Below, one piece after another: positions 26,910-35,352 of a stretch of DNA of 64,000 bases. Made by a program: the position numbers and the translations under genes. The notes below the pieces were generated by a model, which saw only the letters and a program-made list of their open reading frames with translations, was not told the DNA's origin and made no database searches. Every line of letters begins with the position of its first letter. Within the stretch, counting starts at the first letter, position 1. The DNA is from an uncultured Clostridium sp. (GTDB taxonomy: Bacteria > Bacillota > Clostridia > Clostridiales > Clostridiaceae), in contig NZ_CAJURG010000003.1 of assembly GCF_910588715.1 (NCBI RefSeq), positions 1-64,000 on the forward strand, given 5' to 3'.

Positions 26910-27926
26910 ATGACAAAAAAAGTTACTTTTAGTGATATTGCTAAACTTACAAATTTTTCAAAAACAACTATTTCGAGATATTTTAATAATCCTGATTCTT
27001 TAACTGTAGAATCTAGAAAAAAAATTGAAGATGCACTAATCACTTTAGATTATAAAGAAAATAAAGTTGCTAGAAGCTTAGCAAATGGTAAAAGTGAAAT
27101 TATCGGAATTATAATTCCTGATCTTTTTTTACATTATTATTCTCAAATATTGAATCAAATTATAAATACATATTCTAAGTACAATTATAAATTCTTAGTA
27201 TTTGTTGCTAATCATGATGGTAATGAAGAAATGAATTATATAAATGAACTTATGTCTTATCAAATTGAAGGCTTAATAATTCTAAGTCATTCTATAGATT
27301 CTAAAACACTTAGCAATTTAAATGTTCCTATTGTTTCAATAGAACGTGAAGATAAGTATATTTCAAGTGTTAATAGTGATAATTATAATGGAGCCTTAAT
27401 GGCAACTAATTTATTAATTAATAATAAATGCGATATATTAATTCATATAAATTCAGCTAGTAATAAAAATATACCTGCATATAAACGTACACAAGCATTT
27501 ATTGATACTTGTGAAAATAATAAAATTAAGTATAAATATTATTCAAATAAATTAGGATTTACCTTCGAGGATTCATATAAAAACATATATAAAATTTATG
27601 AGGATATGGAAAAAAATTATCCTAATATAAAAAAAGGCATATTCTTAAGCAATGATACTCATGCGAATATTTTATTAAATATTCTTATACGTAATAAAAA
27701 AAGTATTCCTGATGAATATGAAATAATCGGATTTGATAATTCTCCAATTTCATATGAATCCATAATCCCTATTACTACAATAAATCAAGATATTAGTAAA
27801 ATAGCTGAAACTTCTATGAAATTATTACTTAGACAAATTAACTCTAAAAATCGTAGTAACTCCATATCTTTAGAACATATTACAATTGATACAGAATTAA
27901 TTTTAAGAGAAACAACATCTAAGTAA
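26910..27926 (+). CDS. scrR: LacI-family repressor of the second sucrose locus
   Basis: A 338-residue LacI/GalR regulator. The HTH is at residues 5-26 (FSDIAKLTNFSKTTISRYFN) and the effector domain starts at IIGIIIPDLF. It is divergent from scrB-scrA with an excellent palindrome between them, so it very probably represses that operon. ATG at 26910 was chosen, as GATGAGGTG upstream is the ribosome binding site and an in-frame GTG two codons earlier lies within it. Its operator differs in sequence from the one near scrK, so the two sucrose loci look independently controlled. Confidence 0.87.
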   Translation: MTKKVTFSDIAKLTNFSKTTISRYFNNPDSLTVESRKKIEDALITLDYKENKVARSLANGKSEIIGIIIPDLFLHYYSQILNQIINTYSKYNYKFLVFVANHDGNEEMNYINELMSYQIEGLIILSHSIDSKTLSNLNVPIVSIEREDKYISSVNSDNYNGALMATNLLINNKCDILIHINSASNKNIPAYKRTQAFIDTCENNKIKYKYYSNKLGFTFEDSYKNIYKIYEDMEKNYPNIKKGIFLSNDTHANILLNILIRNKKSIPDEYEIIGFDNSPISYESIIPITTINQDISKIAETSMKLLLRQINSKNRSNSISLEHITIDTELILRETTSK

Positions 27927-27956
27927 ACTTATAAATAATTATTTATATAAAAATGC

Positions 27957-28015
27957 AAATGGCAAACAATAAATTAAAATTCTAAATTTAATTTACTGTT
28001 TGCCAATTTTATTTA
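27957..28015. terminator. Bidirectional terminator between scrR and eno
   Basis: A long stem (GGCAAACA, then A+T-rich pairs, closing with TGTTTGCC) has T-rich tails on both strands. It lies between convergent genes ending at 27926 and 28026. Confidence 0.8.
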
Positions 28016-28025
28016 GTTATTTATT

Positions 28026-29321
28026 TTACTCTTTTATATTAAAGAAAGCTTTCTTTCCTCTATATTCTGCTACATCATCAAGTTCTTCAGCTATTCTAAT
28101 TAATTGATTATACTTAGCAACTCTTTCAGATCTTGCAGGCGCTCCTGTTTTAATTTGACCTGCATTAACAGCAACAACTAAATCAGCTATAGTAGTATCT
28201 TCAGTTTCTCCACTTCTATGAGAAATAACTGCTGTATATCCAGCTCTATTAGCCATTTCAATAGCATTTAAAGTTTCTGTTAAAGTACCAATTTGATTTA
28301 ATTTAATAAGAATTGAGTTAGCAACTCCTCTATAAATTCCATCTTCTAATCTTTGAGTGTTAGTTACAAATAAATCATCACCAACTAATTGAACTTTTTT
28401 GCCTAATCTATCAGTAAGTAACTTCCAACCTTCCCAATCCTCTTCTGCCATACCATCTTCAATTGAGATAATAGGATATTTATTTACCCAATCTTCAAAG
28501 AAATCAACCATTTCAGCAGCTGTTAAAGTTTTTCCTTCATGTTCTAATACATATTTTCCATCTTTATAATATTCAGATGAAGCTGCATCTATAGCTATGA
28601 ATATATCTTTTCCTGGTTCATAACCAGCTTTTTTAATTGCTTCTAAAATAACTTCTATAGCTTCTTCATTACTCTTTAAGTTTGGTGCAAATCCACCCTC
28701 ATCTCCAACACCTGTTGCATATCCTTTTTCATTTAAAGTTTTCTTTAATGCATGATAAACTTCTGCACAAGCTTGAACTGCTTTATCAAAGTTATCAAAG
28801 CCAACTGGCATAACCATAAATTCTTGAAGGTCTACTGAATTATCAGCATGTGAACCACCATTTATTATGTTCATCATTGGAACTGGTAATACCTTTGCAT
28901 TTACTCCACCTACATATTGATATAAAGGTAATCCTAAATAATTAGCTGCTGCTTGTGCCACTGCTAAAGAAACACCTAGTATAGCATTTGCCCCTAATTT
29001 ACCTTTATTATTGCTTCCATCAAGTTCTATTAACATTTTATCAATATATGTTTGATCAAAAACATTACATCCTATTAATTCTTCAGCTATTGTATCATTA
29101 ACATTTTCAACAGCTTTTAAAACACCTTTTCCCATGTAATATTCTTTATTTCCATCTCTTAATTCAACTGCTTCATAAATACCAGTTGAAGCTCCTGATG
29201 GTACTGCTGCTCTTCCCATTGTTCCGTCTTCTAAGTATACCTCTACTTCTACTGTTGGGAAACATCTAGAATCTAATATTTGTCTTGCTACAACATCTAC
29301 AATTTCAACAAAATTTTTCAT
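28026..29321 (-). CDS. eno: Enolase (2-phosphoglycerate hydratase)
   Basis: A 431-residue enolase of normal length. It has GASTGIYEAVELRDG near the N-terminus, the GVGDEGGFAPN loop, metal ligands in IAIDAA, SIEDGM and GDDLFVTN, and the catalytic lysine region in LIKLNQIGT. The signature SHRSGETED follows. It converts 2-phosphoglycerate to phosphoenolpyruvate and may also sit in the RNA degradosome-like complex. A strong AAGGAGG precedes the ATG. It forms a separate unit at the end of the glycolytic cluster. Confidence 0.98.
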   Translation of the reverse strand: MKNFVEIVDVVARQILDSRCFPTVEVEVYLEDGTMGRAAVPSGASTGIYEAVELRDGNKEYYMGKGVLKAVENVNDTIAEELIGCNVFDQTYIDKMLIELDGSNNKGKLGANAILGVSLAVAQAAANYLGLPLYQYVGGVNAKVLPVPMMNIINGGSHADNSVDLQEFMVMPVGFDNFDKAVQACAEVYHALKKTLNEKGYATGVGDEGGFAPNLKSNEEAIEVILEAIKKAGYEPGKDIFIAIDAASSEYYKDGKYVLEHEGKTLTAAEMVDFFEDWVNKYPIISIEDGMAEEDWEGWKLLTDRLGKKVQLVGDDLFVTNTQRLEDGIYRGVANSILIKLNQIGTLTETLNAIEMANRAGYTAVISHRSGETEDTTIADLVVAVNAGQIKTGAPARSERVAKYNQLIRIAEELDDVAEYRGKKAFFNIKE

Positions 29322-29439
29322 TATATATCCTCCTTATTTTTAACATTAAATGAAATATTTTATTCCAACCTCTAATACTTACTTGTTTATTTTTTGCATA
29401 CCAAAGAAATAATATTCATAAATATATCCTTAAAAAATA

Positions 29440-29489
29440 AAAGTTAAGATATTAATAATAAAAGTTTTATTATTAATATCTTAACTTTA
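29440..29489 (-). terminator. Terminator of the kinase-like gene
   Basis: A near-perfect stem of about 22 bp (AAGTTAAGATATTAATAATA and complement) lies after the gene ending at 29508 and before the eno leader. Its tail on the minus strand is TTATTTTTT. Confidence 0.75.
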
Positions 29490-29507
29490 TTTCTCAAAAT
29501 AATTATA

Positions 29508-30092
29508 TTAATATTCTCTAGCATAATATTGATTAATTTTTCTTTCCCACTCTTCCCCTCTTCTTTTGTCAATTATATAAATTCCTCTTAAAAACTCTTC
29601 TAAAACATCAATTCCATCAAGCCCCTTCATTAGGTGTCTTGGATAATCCACCTTTCTCTTATAACATTGTTTAGGATCAATTACCTTTATTCTTTGATTT
29701 TTGTCTACATATATATCCCTACATCTTGCATCTAATTTTGTAAATTTTAATGACTTAAATTCATTAATTAATCTATACAAATTATAAATAAGTTGTTGAT
29801 CTAGACCATTTTCTTTAATATAATCATCTAGTCTTTTTCCATTTACCATATCCCTTAATATATAATACTCACCATTTTTATATATCTTGGGAAAATACTT
29901 AGATTTTTTTACTTTATACAATATCTCTGCTTCACTTTTACAAACATTTTTATTTGTAAATATTTTTATAGCTTTATTACCTGGTACTTCATAAACAATT
30001 CCATTATGTCCCTCGCCCAATAACTGCGCTTCTCTAAATAAACCTTCCACTTCCTTATCAAAGTCTGCTGAATATGCATATGTTCTAGCCAT
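29508..30092 (-). CDS. Small protein-kinase-fold protein with altered catalytic motifs
   Basis: A 194-residue protein with a shortened kinase fold. The glycine loop GEGHNGIVY (26-34), the Lys43 in KAIKIF, and Glu54 or Glu56 for the C-helix are present. The catalytic-loop region reads LDARCRDIYV with Asp121, where a canonical kinase has HRD and Asn. The metal-binding site reads VIDPKQ (Asp139) instead of DFG. Asp-Pro in this position also occurs in aminoglycoside or fructosamine kinase-like families, so it may be active on a small molecule or protein, or be a pseudokinase. Monocistronic, between eno and a DegV gene. The fold call is good; the substrate is unknown. Confidence 0.7.
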   Translation of the reverse strand: MARTYAYSADFDKEVEGLFREAQLLGEGHNGIVYEVPGNKAIKIFTNKNVCKSEAEILYKVKKSKYFPKIYKNGEYYILRDMVNGKRLDDYIKENGLDQQLIYNLYRLINEFKSLKFTKLDARCRDIYVDKNQRIKVIDPKQCYKRKVDYPRHLMKGLDGIDVLEEFLRGIYIIDKRRGEEWERKINQYYAREY

Positions 30093-30192
30093 TATATCTA
30101 CCTCAATTAATATTTAATTATTATACTAACCATAGTATTCATTTGTGCAATTAATGCCATACTCTAAATTCACTATTTAAATTTAAAATAAT

Positions 30193-30239
30193 AAAAAACT
30201 ATATGATAGATTTTTTTTAAATCCATCATATAGTTTTTA
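30193..30239 (-). terminator. DegV gene terminator
   Basis: Stem AAAAACTATATGATGGATTT with its complement around a T-rich loop, directly after the stop at 30241. Confidence 0.8.
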
Positions 30240-30240
30240 T

Positions 30241-31107
30241 TTATCTATGTTTTCCTAAATATATAACTGCTAAAGCTCCTGGCCCTGCATGTGCTCCAAT
30301 AGCATTTCCAGCATAATTTAGAACAATATCTTTAAACTTTATTTCTTCCTCTACTAATGCTTTTAATGTTTCAGCTTCTTCATTACAATCTGCATGACAT
30401 ATATAAAGCACTTCATTTTCAGAATCTATAGCTCTTTCCTTTATTGAATTTGCCAAAAACTTTAATGCTTTTTTCTTTCCCTTTATTTTTTCACCTTGTA
30501 CTAATTTGCCTTCATTATCTAAATATGCAGATGGCTTAATATTTAAAAGCCCCCCAATTGTTGCTGTAGCTCCTGATATACGTCCACCCCTTTTTAGATG
30601 ATTTAAATCATCTACTAATACTAGGTGTATTACTCTTCTTTTATTATCTTCAATCCAATTTACTATTTCCTCTACACTTGCACCATTATCTCTCATTTCA
30701 CAAGCCTTTAAAACTAATAAACCTTGCCCCATTGATGCACCTAAAGAATCAATTAATTCAATTTTTGCTTCAGGATATTCTTCAAGTAAATTATTTTTTG
30801 CTATATTAGCACTATTAAATGTTCCACTTAATCCTGATGATATTGATATATAAATTATTGAATCTCCATTTTTTATATGTTTAACAAACTCTTCTTCAAA
30901 ATCATGAGCGTTTACTTGAGATGTTGTAGGAGTAGCTCCTTCTCTCATTTTATTATAAAAATCCTTATAACTTAAAGATTTACCTAAATCATCTTTTATA
31001 ATTTTTCCTTCTAAATTTAATATTAATGAAAGTAATCCTATATTATTTTTATCTATATATTCTCTTTTTAAATCACATGCTGAATCCGTTATTATTTTTA
31101 TGCCCAT
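30241..31107 (-). CDS. DegV-family fatty-acid-binding protein (first copy)
   Basis: A 288-residue DegV protein. It has N-terminal IKIITDSACDL, the TTSQVNAHDF stretch and ISSGLSGTFNSA loop that bind the fatty-acid carboxylate, and the C-terminal GNAIGAHAGPGALAV motif. DegV/FakB proteins present fatty acids to a FakA kinase; a FakA partner is not in the window. ATG at 31107 is preferred, with GGAGG upstream; an in-frame TTG three codons earlier sits too close to that site. A second paralogue lies at 39172-40008, and the two are far from identical. Confidence 0.9.
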   Translation of the reverse strand: MGIKIITDSACDLKREYIDKNNIGLLSLILNLEGKIIKDDLGKSLSYKDFYNKMREGATPTTSQVNAHDFEEEFVKHIKNGDSIIYISISSGLSGTFNSANIAKNNLLEEYPEAKIELIDSLGASMGQGLLVLKACEMRDNGASVEEIVNWIEDNKRRVIHLVLVDDLNHLKRGGRISGATATIGGLLNIKPSAYLDNEGKLVQGEKIKGKKKALKFLANSIKERAIDSENEVLYICHADCNEEAETLKALVEEEIKFKDIVLNYAGNAIGAHAGPGALAVIYLGKHR

Positions 31108-31330
31108 TTCCCTCAATCCTCCACCAACTTATAATAATTATATTTTTACGTTGTAAGAAGATTATATATGTAAAAAATAGTTATGTCAAATTCTTTGAAT
31201 ATCAAATATTACGATTCAATAAAACAAAATAAATTTCTTGATGCTCTAAAAACAAAATACTATCATAATAATAACCCCTTATATGTAAAAATTTTAAAAA
31301 TTATTATACCCTGTTTAAACTTCATGCACT

Positions 31331-31360
31331 AAAAAAGAGAGGGACAACCCCCTCTCTTTA
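31331..31360 (-). terminator. gpmI terminator
   Basis: G+C-rich stem AAAGAGAGGG with CCCTCTCTTT, followed by a T-run on the minus strand. Confidence 0.9.
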
Positions 31361-31363
31361 AAA

Positions 31364-32896
31364 CTATTTAATTAAAGATTCACCAGTCATTTCAACAGGA
31401 ACATCTAATCCCATAACTGTTAACATTGTTGGTGCTATATCAGCTAGCTTACCATCTTTTAAAGACTTACCTTCTGTATGGTTAGATACCCATACAAATG
31501 GAACTGGATCAGTTGTGTGTGCTGTAAATGGATTTCCGGTTTCAGCATCTATCATAGTTTCAGCATTTCCATGGTCAGCAGTTATAAATACTGTTCCATC
31601 TAATTCTAAAACTTTATCTACAACTTTTCCTAAACATGTGTCTACAGCTTCAACAGCAGCCTTAGCAGCTTCCATTACTCCTGTATGTCCAACCATATCA
31701 GGGTTAGCATAGTTTAATATAACCATATCATATTTTCCTGAATCTAATCTGTTTATTAATTCGTCAGTTAATTCTGGTGCACTCATTTCTGGTTTTAAGT
31801 CATAAGTTGCAACTTTTGGAGATGCAATAAGAGCTCTATCTTCACCTTCATTTTCCTTTTCAACACCACCATTGAAGAAGAATGTTACGTGAGCATACTT
31901 TTCTGTTTCAGCTATTCTTAATTGGTTTAATCCCTTAGAAGCAACATATTCTCCTAAAGTGTTAGTTATAGATTCTGGTCTGTAAGCAACTTCAACACCT
32001 TCTAAAGTCTTGTCATATTGAGTCATTGTTACAAATACTAAATCTAAAGTTTCTCTTTCAAATCCAGTAAATTCTTTATCATTTATAGCTCTAGTTATTT
32101 CTCTAGCTCTATCTGGTCTAAAGTTAAAGAATACTACTGAATCTCCATTTTTTATTGTTCCAACTGGAGCTCCATTTTCTTCAATAACACATGGTAATAC
32201 GAATTCATCTGATTTATTATCAGCATAAGATTTTTCCATGCATGAAGTAGCAGATTTAGCAGTTTCACCTTTTCCAAGTACCATTGCATCATAAGCTAAT
32301 TGTACTCTTTCCCATCTGTTATCTCTATCCATAGCGTAGTATCTTCCTGAAATACTAGCAATTTTACCTACTCCAATTTCAGCCATATATTTTTCTAATT
32401 CAACTACGAAGTCTTTACCTGAACCTGGAGCAACATCTCTACCATCCATGAAACAGTGAACATACACGTTCTTAACTTCTTGTTCCTTAGCTAATTTTAA
32501 TAATCCCTTTAAATGATCTATATGAGAGTGAACTCCACCATTAGATAATAATCCCATTAAGTGTAATGAAGAATTATCCTTTTTAGCATTTTCAATAGCT
32601 TTTAATAAAGCTTCATTTTTGAAGAATCCACCTTCGTTTATTTCTTTAGTTATTCTAGTTAATTCTTGATATATAATTCTTCCTGCACCAATATTTAAGT
32701 GTCCAACTTCTGAATTACCCATTTGTCCATCTGGTAATCCAACAAACATACCACTTGCTTGTAATTCTGAGTGAGGATAGTTTGCAACTAATCTATCATA
32801 ATTTGGTTTGCTTGCAGCAGCAACTGCATTTCCATCGCTTTCTGGAGCTATTCCAAATCCATCTAATATCATTAACATTACAGGTTTCTTCGCCAT
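31364..32896 (-). CDS. gpmI: 2,3-bisphosphoglycerate-independent phosphoglycerate mutase
   Basis: A 510-residue metal-dependent iPGM. The metal ligand Asp12 lies in MILDGFG and the catalytic Ser62 in GQMGNSEVGHLNIGAGR. HCFMDGRDVAPGSG, FNFRPDRAREIT and ITADHGNAE complete the active site. It interconverts 3- and 2-phosphoglycerate. ATG at 32896 was chosen: GGAGG precedes it and the product begins with the conserved KKPVMLMILDGFG; the frame runs 26 codons further upstream without meaning. It has its own promoter with a cre-like site upstream, separate from the cggR-tpiA unit. Confidence 0.97.
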   Translation of the reverse strand: MAKKPVMLMILDGFGIAPESDGNAVAAASKPNYDRLVANYPHSELQASGMFVGLPDGQMGNSEVGHLNIGAGRIIYQELTRITKEINEGGFFKNEALLKAIENAKKDNSSLHLMGLLSNGGVHSHIDHLKGLLKLAKEQEVKNVYVHCFMDGRDVAPGSGKDFVVELEKYMAEIGVGKIASISGRYYAMDRDNRWERVQLAYDAMVLGKGETAKSATSCMEKSYADNKSDEFVLPCVIEENGAPVGTIKNGDSVVFFNFRPDRAREITRAINDKEFTGFERETLDLVFVTMTQYDKTLEGVEVAYRPESITNTLGEYVASKGLNQLRIAETEKYAHVTFFFNGGVEKENEGEDRALIASPKVATYDLKPEMSAPELTDELINRLDSGKYDMVILNYANPDMVGHTGVMEAAKAAVEAVDTCLGKVVDKVLELDGTVFITADHGNAETMIDAETGNPFTAHTTDPVPFVWVSNHTEGKSLKDGKLADIAPTMLTVMGLDVPVEMTGESLIK

Positions 32897-33027
32897 AATT
32901 CCCTCCAAATATATAAATACTTTTTTAGTTTCAAAAAAAGTGATAACTTTGTCTTTGTGAGTTTCATTATGCAATTAAAGTTTCCTGAATCTCACTCGTC
33001 ATTAGTATCATTAATTGAACCATGTTT

Positions 33028-33084
33028 ATTATACTATAATTATTATTACTAAACAATATAGAGAGGTTTTTGTAAACGTTTGTC
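33028..33084 (-). promoter_or_regulatory. gpmI promoter with cre-like upstream site
   Basis: -35 TTGTTT (33051-33056), 17-nt spacer, -10 TATAAT (33028-33033). A sequence TGTAAACGTTTGTC at 33071-33084 matches most of the CcpA cre consensus and is centred roughly 56 bp upstream of the expected start point, a position used by CcpA-activated promoters. The leader of about 125 nt can fold a hairpin (GTGAGATTC with GAAACTCAC, one mismatch). The rest of 33085-33324 is A+T-rich with no gene. Confidence 0.6.
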
Positions 33085-33324
33085 CAAAAAATTTTCTGAT
33101 AATTTATTTTTTCCCAAAAACACCAAAAATATATGCTTATTTAAGATAATAATAATCATTAGCTCTGAACTTATTTAAAATGACTGATATATCTCATTCT
33201 TTCTATTAATTTTTTCTCCGTAACTTTAAGTATTATATTAATATTTTTGGTTTATATGAAATTTACCACATTAAAATATAAATTCATATAATGAATTATA
33301 AAATTTACAAAGGACGGTTTTATT

Positions 33325-34383
33325 ATGAAAAAACTATCTATTTATTTTATAATTCTTACTCTAATTTTGGTTATAGCCTTAAATTTATTTTTATTTTATA
33401 ATTACTCATCTGTATCTAGTACTTTAAATAATTCAAATAATATAAGAAATACCATAACCGAATTAGATAAATTTAAAAGCACCATAACTGAAATGAGTGA
33501 TGCTGGGGAGGCTTTTATATTAACTGGTAATATTAAATATAAATCTGATTACGAAGATTCATTAAATAATGCTCATAATAACTTAAATTCTCTTGTAGAT
33601 AACAATATTATTTCCTCTCAAGACAAAGATACAATTGTTGATTTAATCAAAGATTACGAATCTATAAATGAATCTATATTTAATAGCAATATAAGTTATC
33701 CTATTTCTAGTGATGTTGAAACATTAGTTAATAATTCTAGTAATGCAAAATTAAAAATTCTCCATTCTGTTAGTAGTCTTATTTCTACTCACTGGGAATC
33801 CCTAGAAGAATCTACTAATAATATTTCTCATACTATAGGAAACCAAAAAACTTTTGTTAGCTGGATTAGTAGCATTTTTACAGCCTTAATGGCCATTCCC
33901 CCTTTCTTAGTAAAAAAATTCTCTAAGAATTTTAATAAAATTACCAATTCTACAAATTCTTTAAATGCCTCTAATCAATCTGATTCTTCTAATAAGGATG
34001 ATTCTTCTTTATCCGAATCCGTTAATGCTTTGGAAACATTTTTCAACTTTAAAAATAATGTAGATGAAATTAAAGAAGTTAGAGACCAATTAATTCAAAA
34101 TGCTACATTAATTAATTTTTTAAATGTTGTGGATTTTAATAACGCAGAAATGTCTAAAAATTATACTGATTGTAAAAATAAATTATCATTAATAATTAAT
34201 GAGTTTGTTAATATTGAAAAGAAATGTTCAGAAGATTCTTCCCTAAATATATGTGATGAAATAAATTCAATAAAAAATGTATTAGATGAGCTTTCACTTT
34301 CCATAAATAACTTGTATAACTACAATGAATATATGATTAATATAAGTAAGCTACTCCTTAATAATAATATAAATTCTAAATAA
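33325..34383 (+). CDS. Membrane protein with extracellular sensor-like domain, no output domain
   Basis: A 352-residue protein. A first membrane span (about 5-25) is followed by a helical extracellular region of about 150 residues rich in Asn, Ser and Asp, with a pattern like the four-helix sensor domains of chemoreceptors and kinases (ITEMSDAGEAFILTGNIKYKSDY recalls CHASE3). A second span lies near 176-196 (WISSIFTALMAIPPFLV). The cytoplasmic part is helical and low-complexity, without kinase, HAMP, GGDEF or methyl-accepting motifs. It is alone on the plus strand between tpiA and gpmI. RBS AAAGGACGG. Function unknown. Confidence 0.6.
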   Translation: MKKLSIYFIILTLILVIALNLFLFYNYSSVSSTLNNSNNIRNTITELDKFKSTITEMSDAGEAFILTGNIKYKSDYEDSLNNAHNNLNSLVDNNIISSQDKDTIVDLIKDYESINESIFNSNISYPISSDVETLVNNSSNAKLKILHSVSSLISTHWESLEESTNNISHTIGNQKTFVSWISSIFTALMAIPPFLVKKFSKNFNKITNSTNSLNASNQSDSSNKDDSSLSESVNALETFFNFKNNVDEIKEVRDQLIQNATLINFLNVVDFNNAEMSKNYTDCKNKLSLIINEFVNIEKKCSEDSSLNICDEINSIKNVLDELSLSINNLYNYNEYMINISKLLLNNNINSK

Positions 34384-34390
34384 TTTTATA

Positions 34391-34424
34391 AAAAAAGAAA
34401 TCCCTAGCAGAGGATTTCTTTTTT
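34391..34424. terminator. Bidirectional terminator
   Basis: Stem AAAGAAATCC with GGATTTCTTT, T-runs on both sides, between the convergent gene ending at 34383 and tpiA. Confidence 0.9.
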
Positions 34425-34429
34425 ATATT

Positions 34430-35176
34430 TTAGTAATTTACGATTTGAGCAAAATCAGTAGCAACTAAGCTAGCTCCACCAACTAAAGCACCATCTATAT
34501 CAGATTGAGCCATTTGAGCTTTTATAGTTCCTGGTTTAACAGAACCACCATATTGGATTCTTACTTTGTTTGCAACTTCTTGACCAAACATTTCAGCAAC
34601 AACACTTCTTACAGCCATAATTGTTTCATTAGCTTGTTCATCAGTAGCAGTTTTACCAGTTCCGATAGCCCAGATTGGTTCATAAGCTATAACAACTTTT
34701 TCTGCTAATTCAGGAGATAAACCTTCTAAATCAGCTTTGATTTGAGCTCCAACAACTTCATTAGTTGTTCCATTTTCTCTTTGCTCTAAAGTTTCTCCAC
34801 AACAAAGGATTGGAGTTAAGTTATGAGCAAATGCAGCTTTAACTTTCTTGTTTAAAGCTTCATCAGTTTCATTAAAGTATTCTCTTCTTTCACTATGTCC
34901 TAAAACAACATAGCTAACTCCCATAGCTTCTAACATTCCTGGAGCAACTTCACCAGTGAAAGCTCCTTTTTCTTCAAAGTGCATGTTTTGAGCTGCAACC
35001 TTTATGTTTGATCCCTCAACAGCTTTTAATACAGCATCTAAACAAACAAAAGTAGGACAAACTACTACATCACAAGTAGCATCCTTAACTAATGGTTTTA
35101 ATTCATTTATAACTTTAACAGCTTCTTCTGGAGTATAGTGCATTTTCCAGTTTCCAGCAATAATAGCTTTTCTCAT
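34430..35176 (-). CDS. tpiA: Triosephosphate isomerase
   Basis: A 248-residue TIM barrel of normal length. Catalytic residues: Lys in GNWKMH (about residue 11), His in LGHSERREYF, Glu in AYEPIWAIGTG. The phosphate loop GGSVKPGT and C-terminal GALVGGASL are intact. It interconverts dihydroxyacetone phosphate and glyceraldehyde-3-phosphate. ATG at 35176 fits the family N-terminus (MRKAIIAGNWKMH) and follows GAGGTG. Distal gene of the cggR-gap-pgk-tpiA cluster. Confidence 0.98.
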   Translation of the reverse strand: MRKAIIAGNWKMHYTPEEAVKVINELKPLVKDATCDVVVCPTFVCLDAVLKAVEGSNIKVAAQNMHFEEKGAFTGEVAPGMLEAMGVSYVVLGHSERREYFNETDEALNKKVKAAFAHNLTPILCCGETLEQRENGTTNEVVGAQIKADLEGLSPELAEKVVIAYEPIWAIGTGKTATDEQANETIMAVRSVVAEMFGQEVANKVRIQYGGSVKPGTIKAQMAQSDIDGALVGGASLVATDFAQIVNY

Positions 35177-35278
35177 TCTATTCACCTCATAATTTAATTG
35201 TAAACTACTCTTCACCTGTAAAAGTAAAAGTTTCTTGGTCAATATAGCTTAAATGCTACAAGTTTATCCAAGCTTACA

Positions 35279-35293
35279 AGGCAGTTCCTGCCT
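35279..35293 (-). repeat. Intercistronic hairpin between pgk and tpiA
   Basis: Perfect 6-bp stem AGGCAG/CTGCCT with a 3-nt loop, extendable by weaker outer pairs, in the 176-nt pgk-tpiA gap. No T-run follows, so it is not a terminator; mRNA processing or stabilisation is possible. Confidence 0.45.
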
Positions 35294-35352
35294 CAAGTGC
35301 TATTTCTCCTACCTTAAAAAATAAGAGAATTTTGCACACTTATATTAAAATC

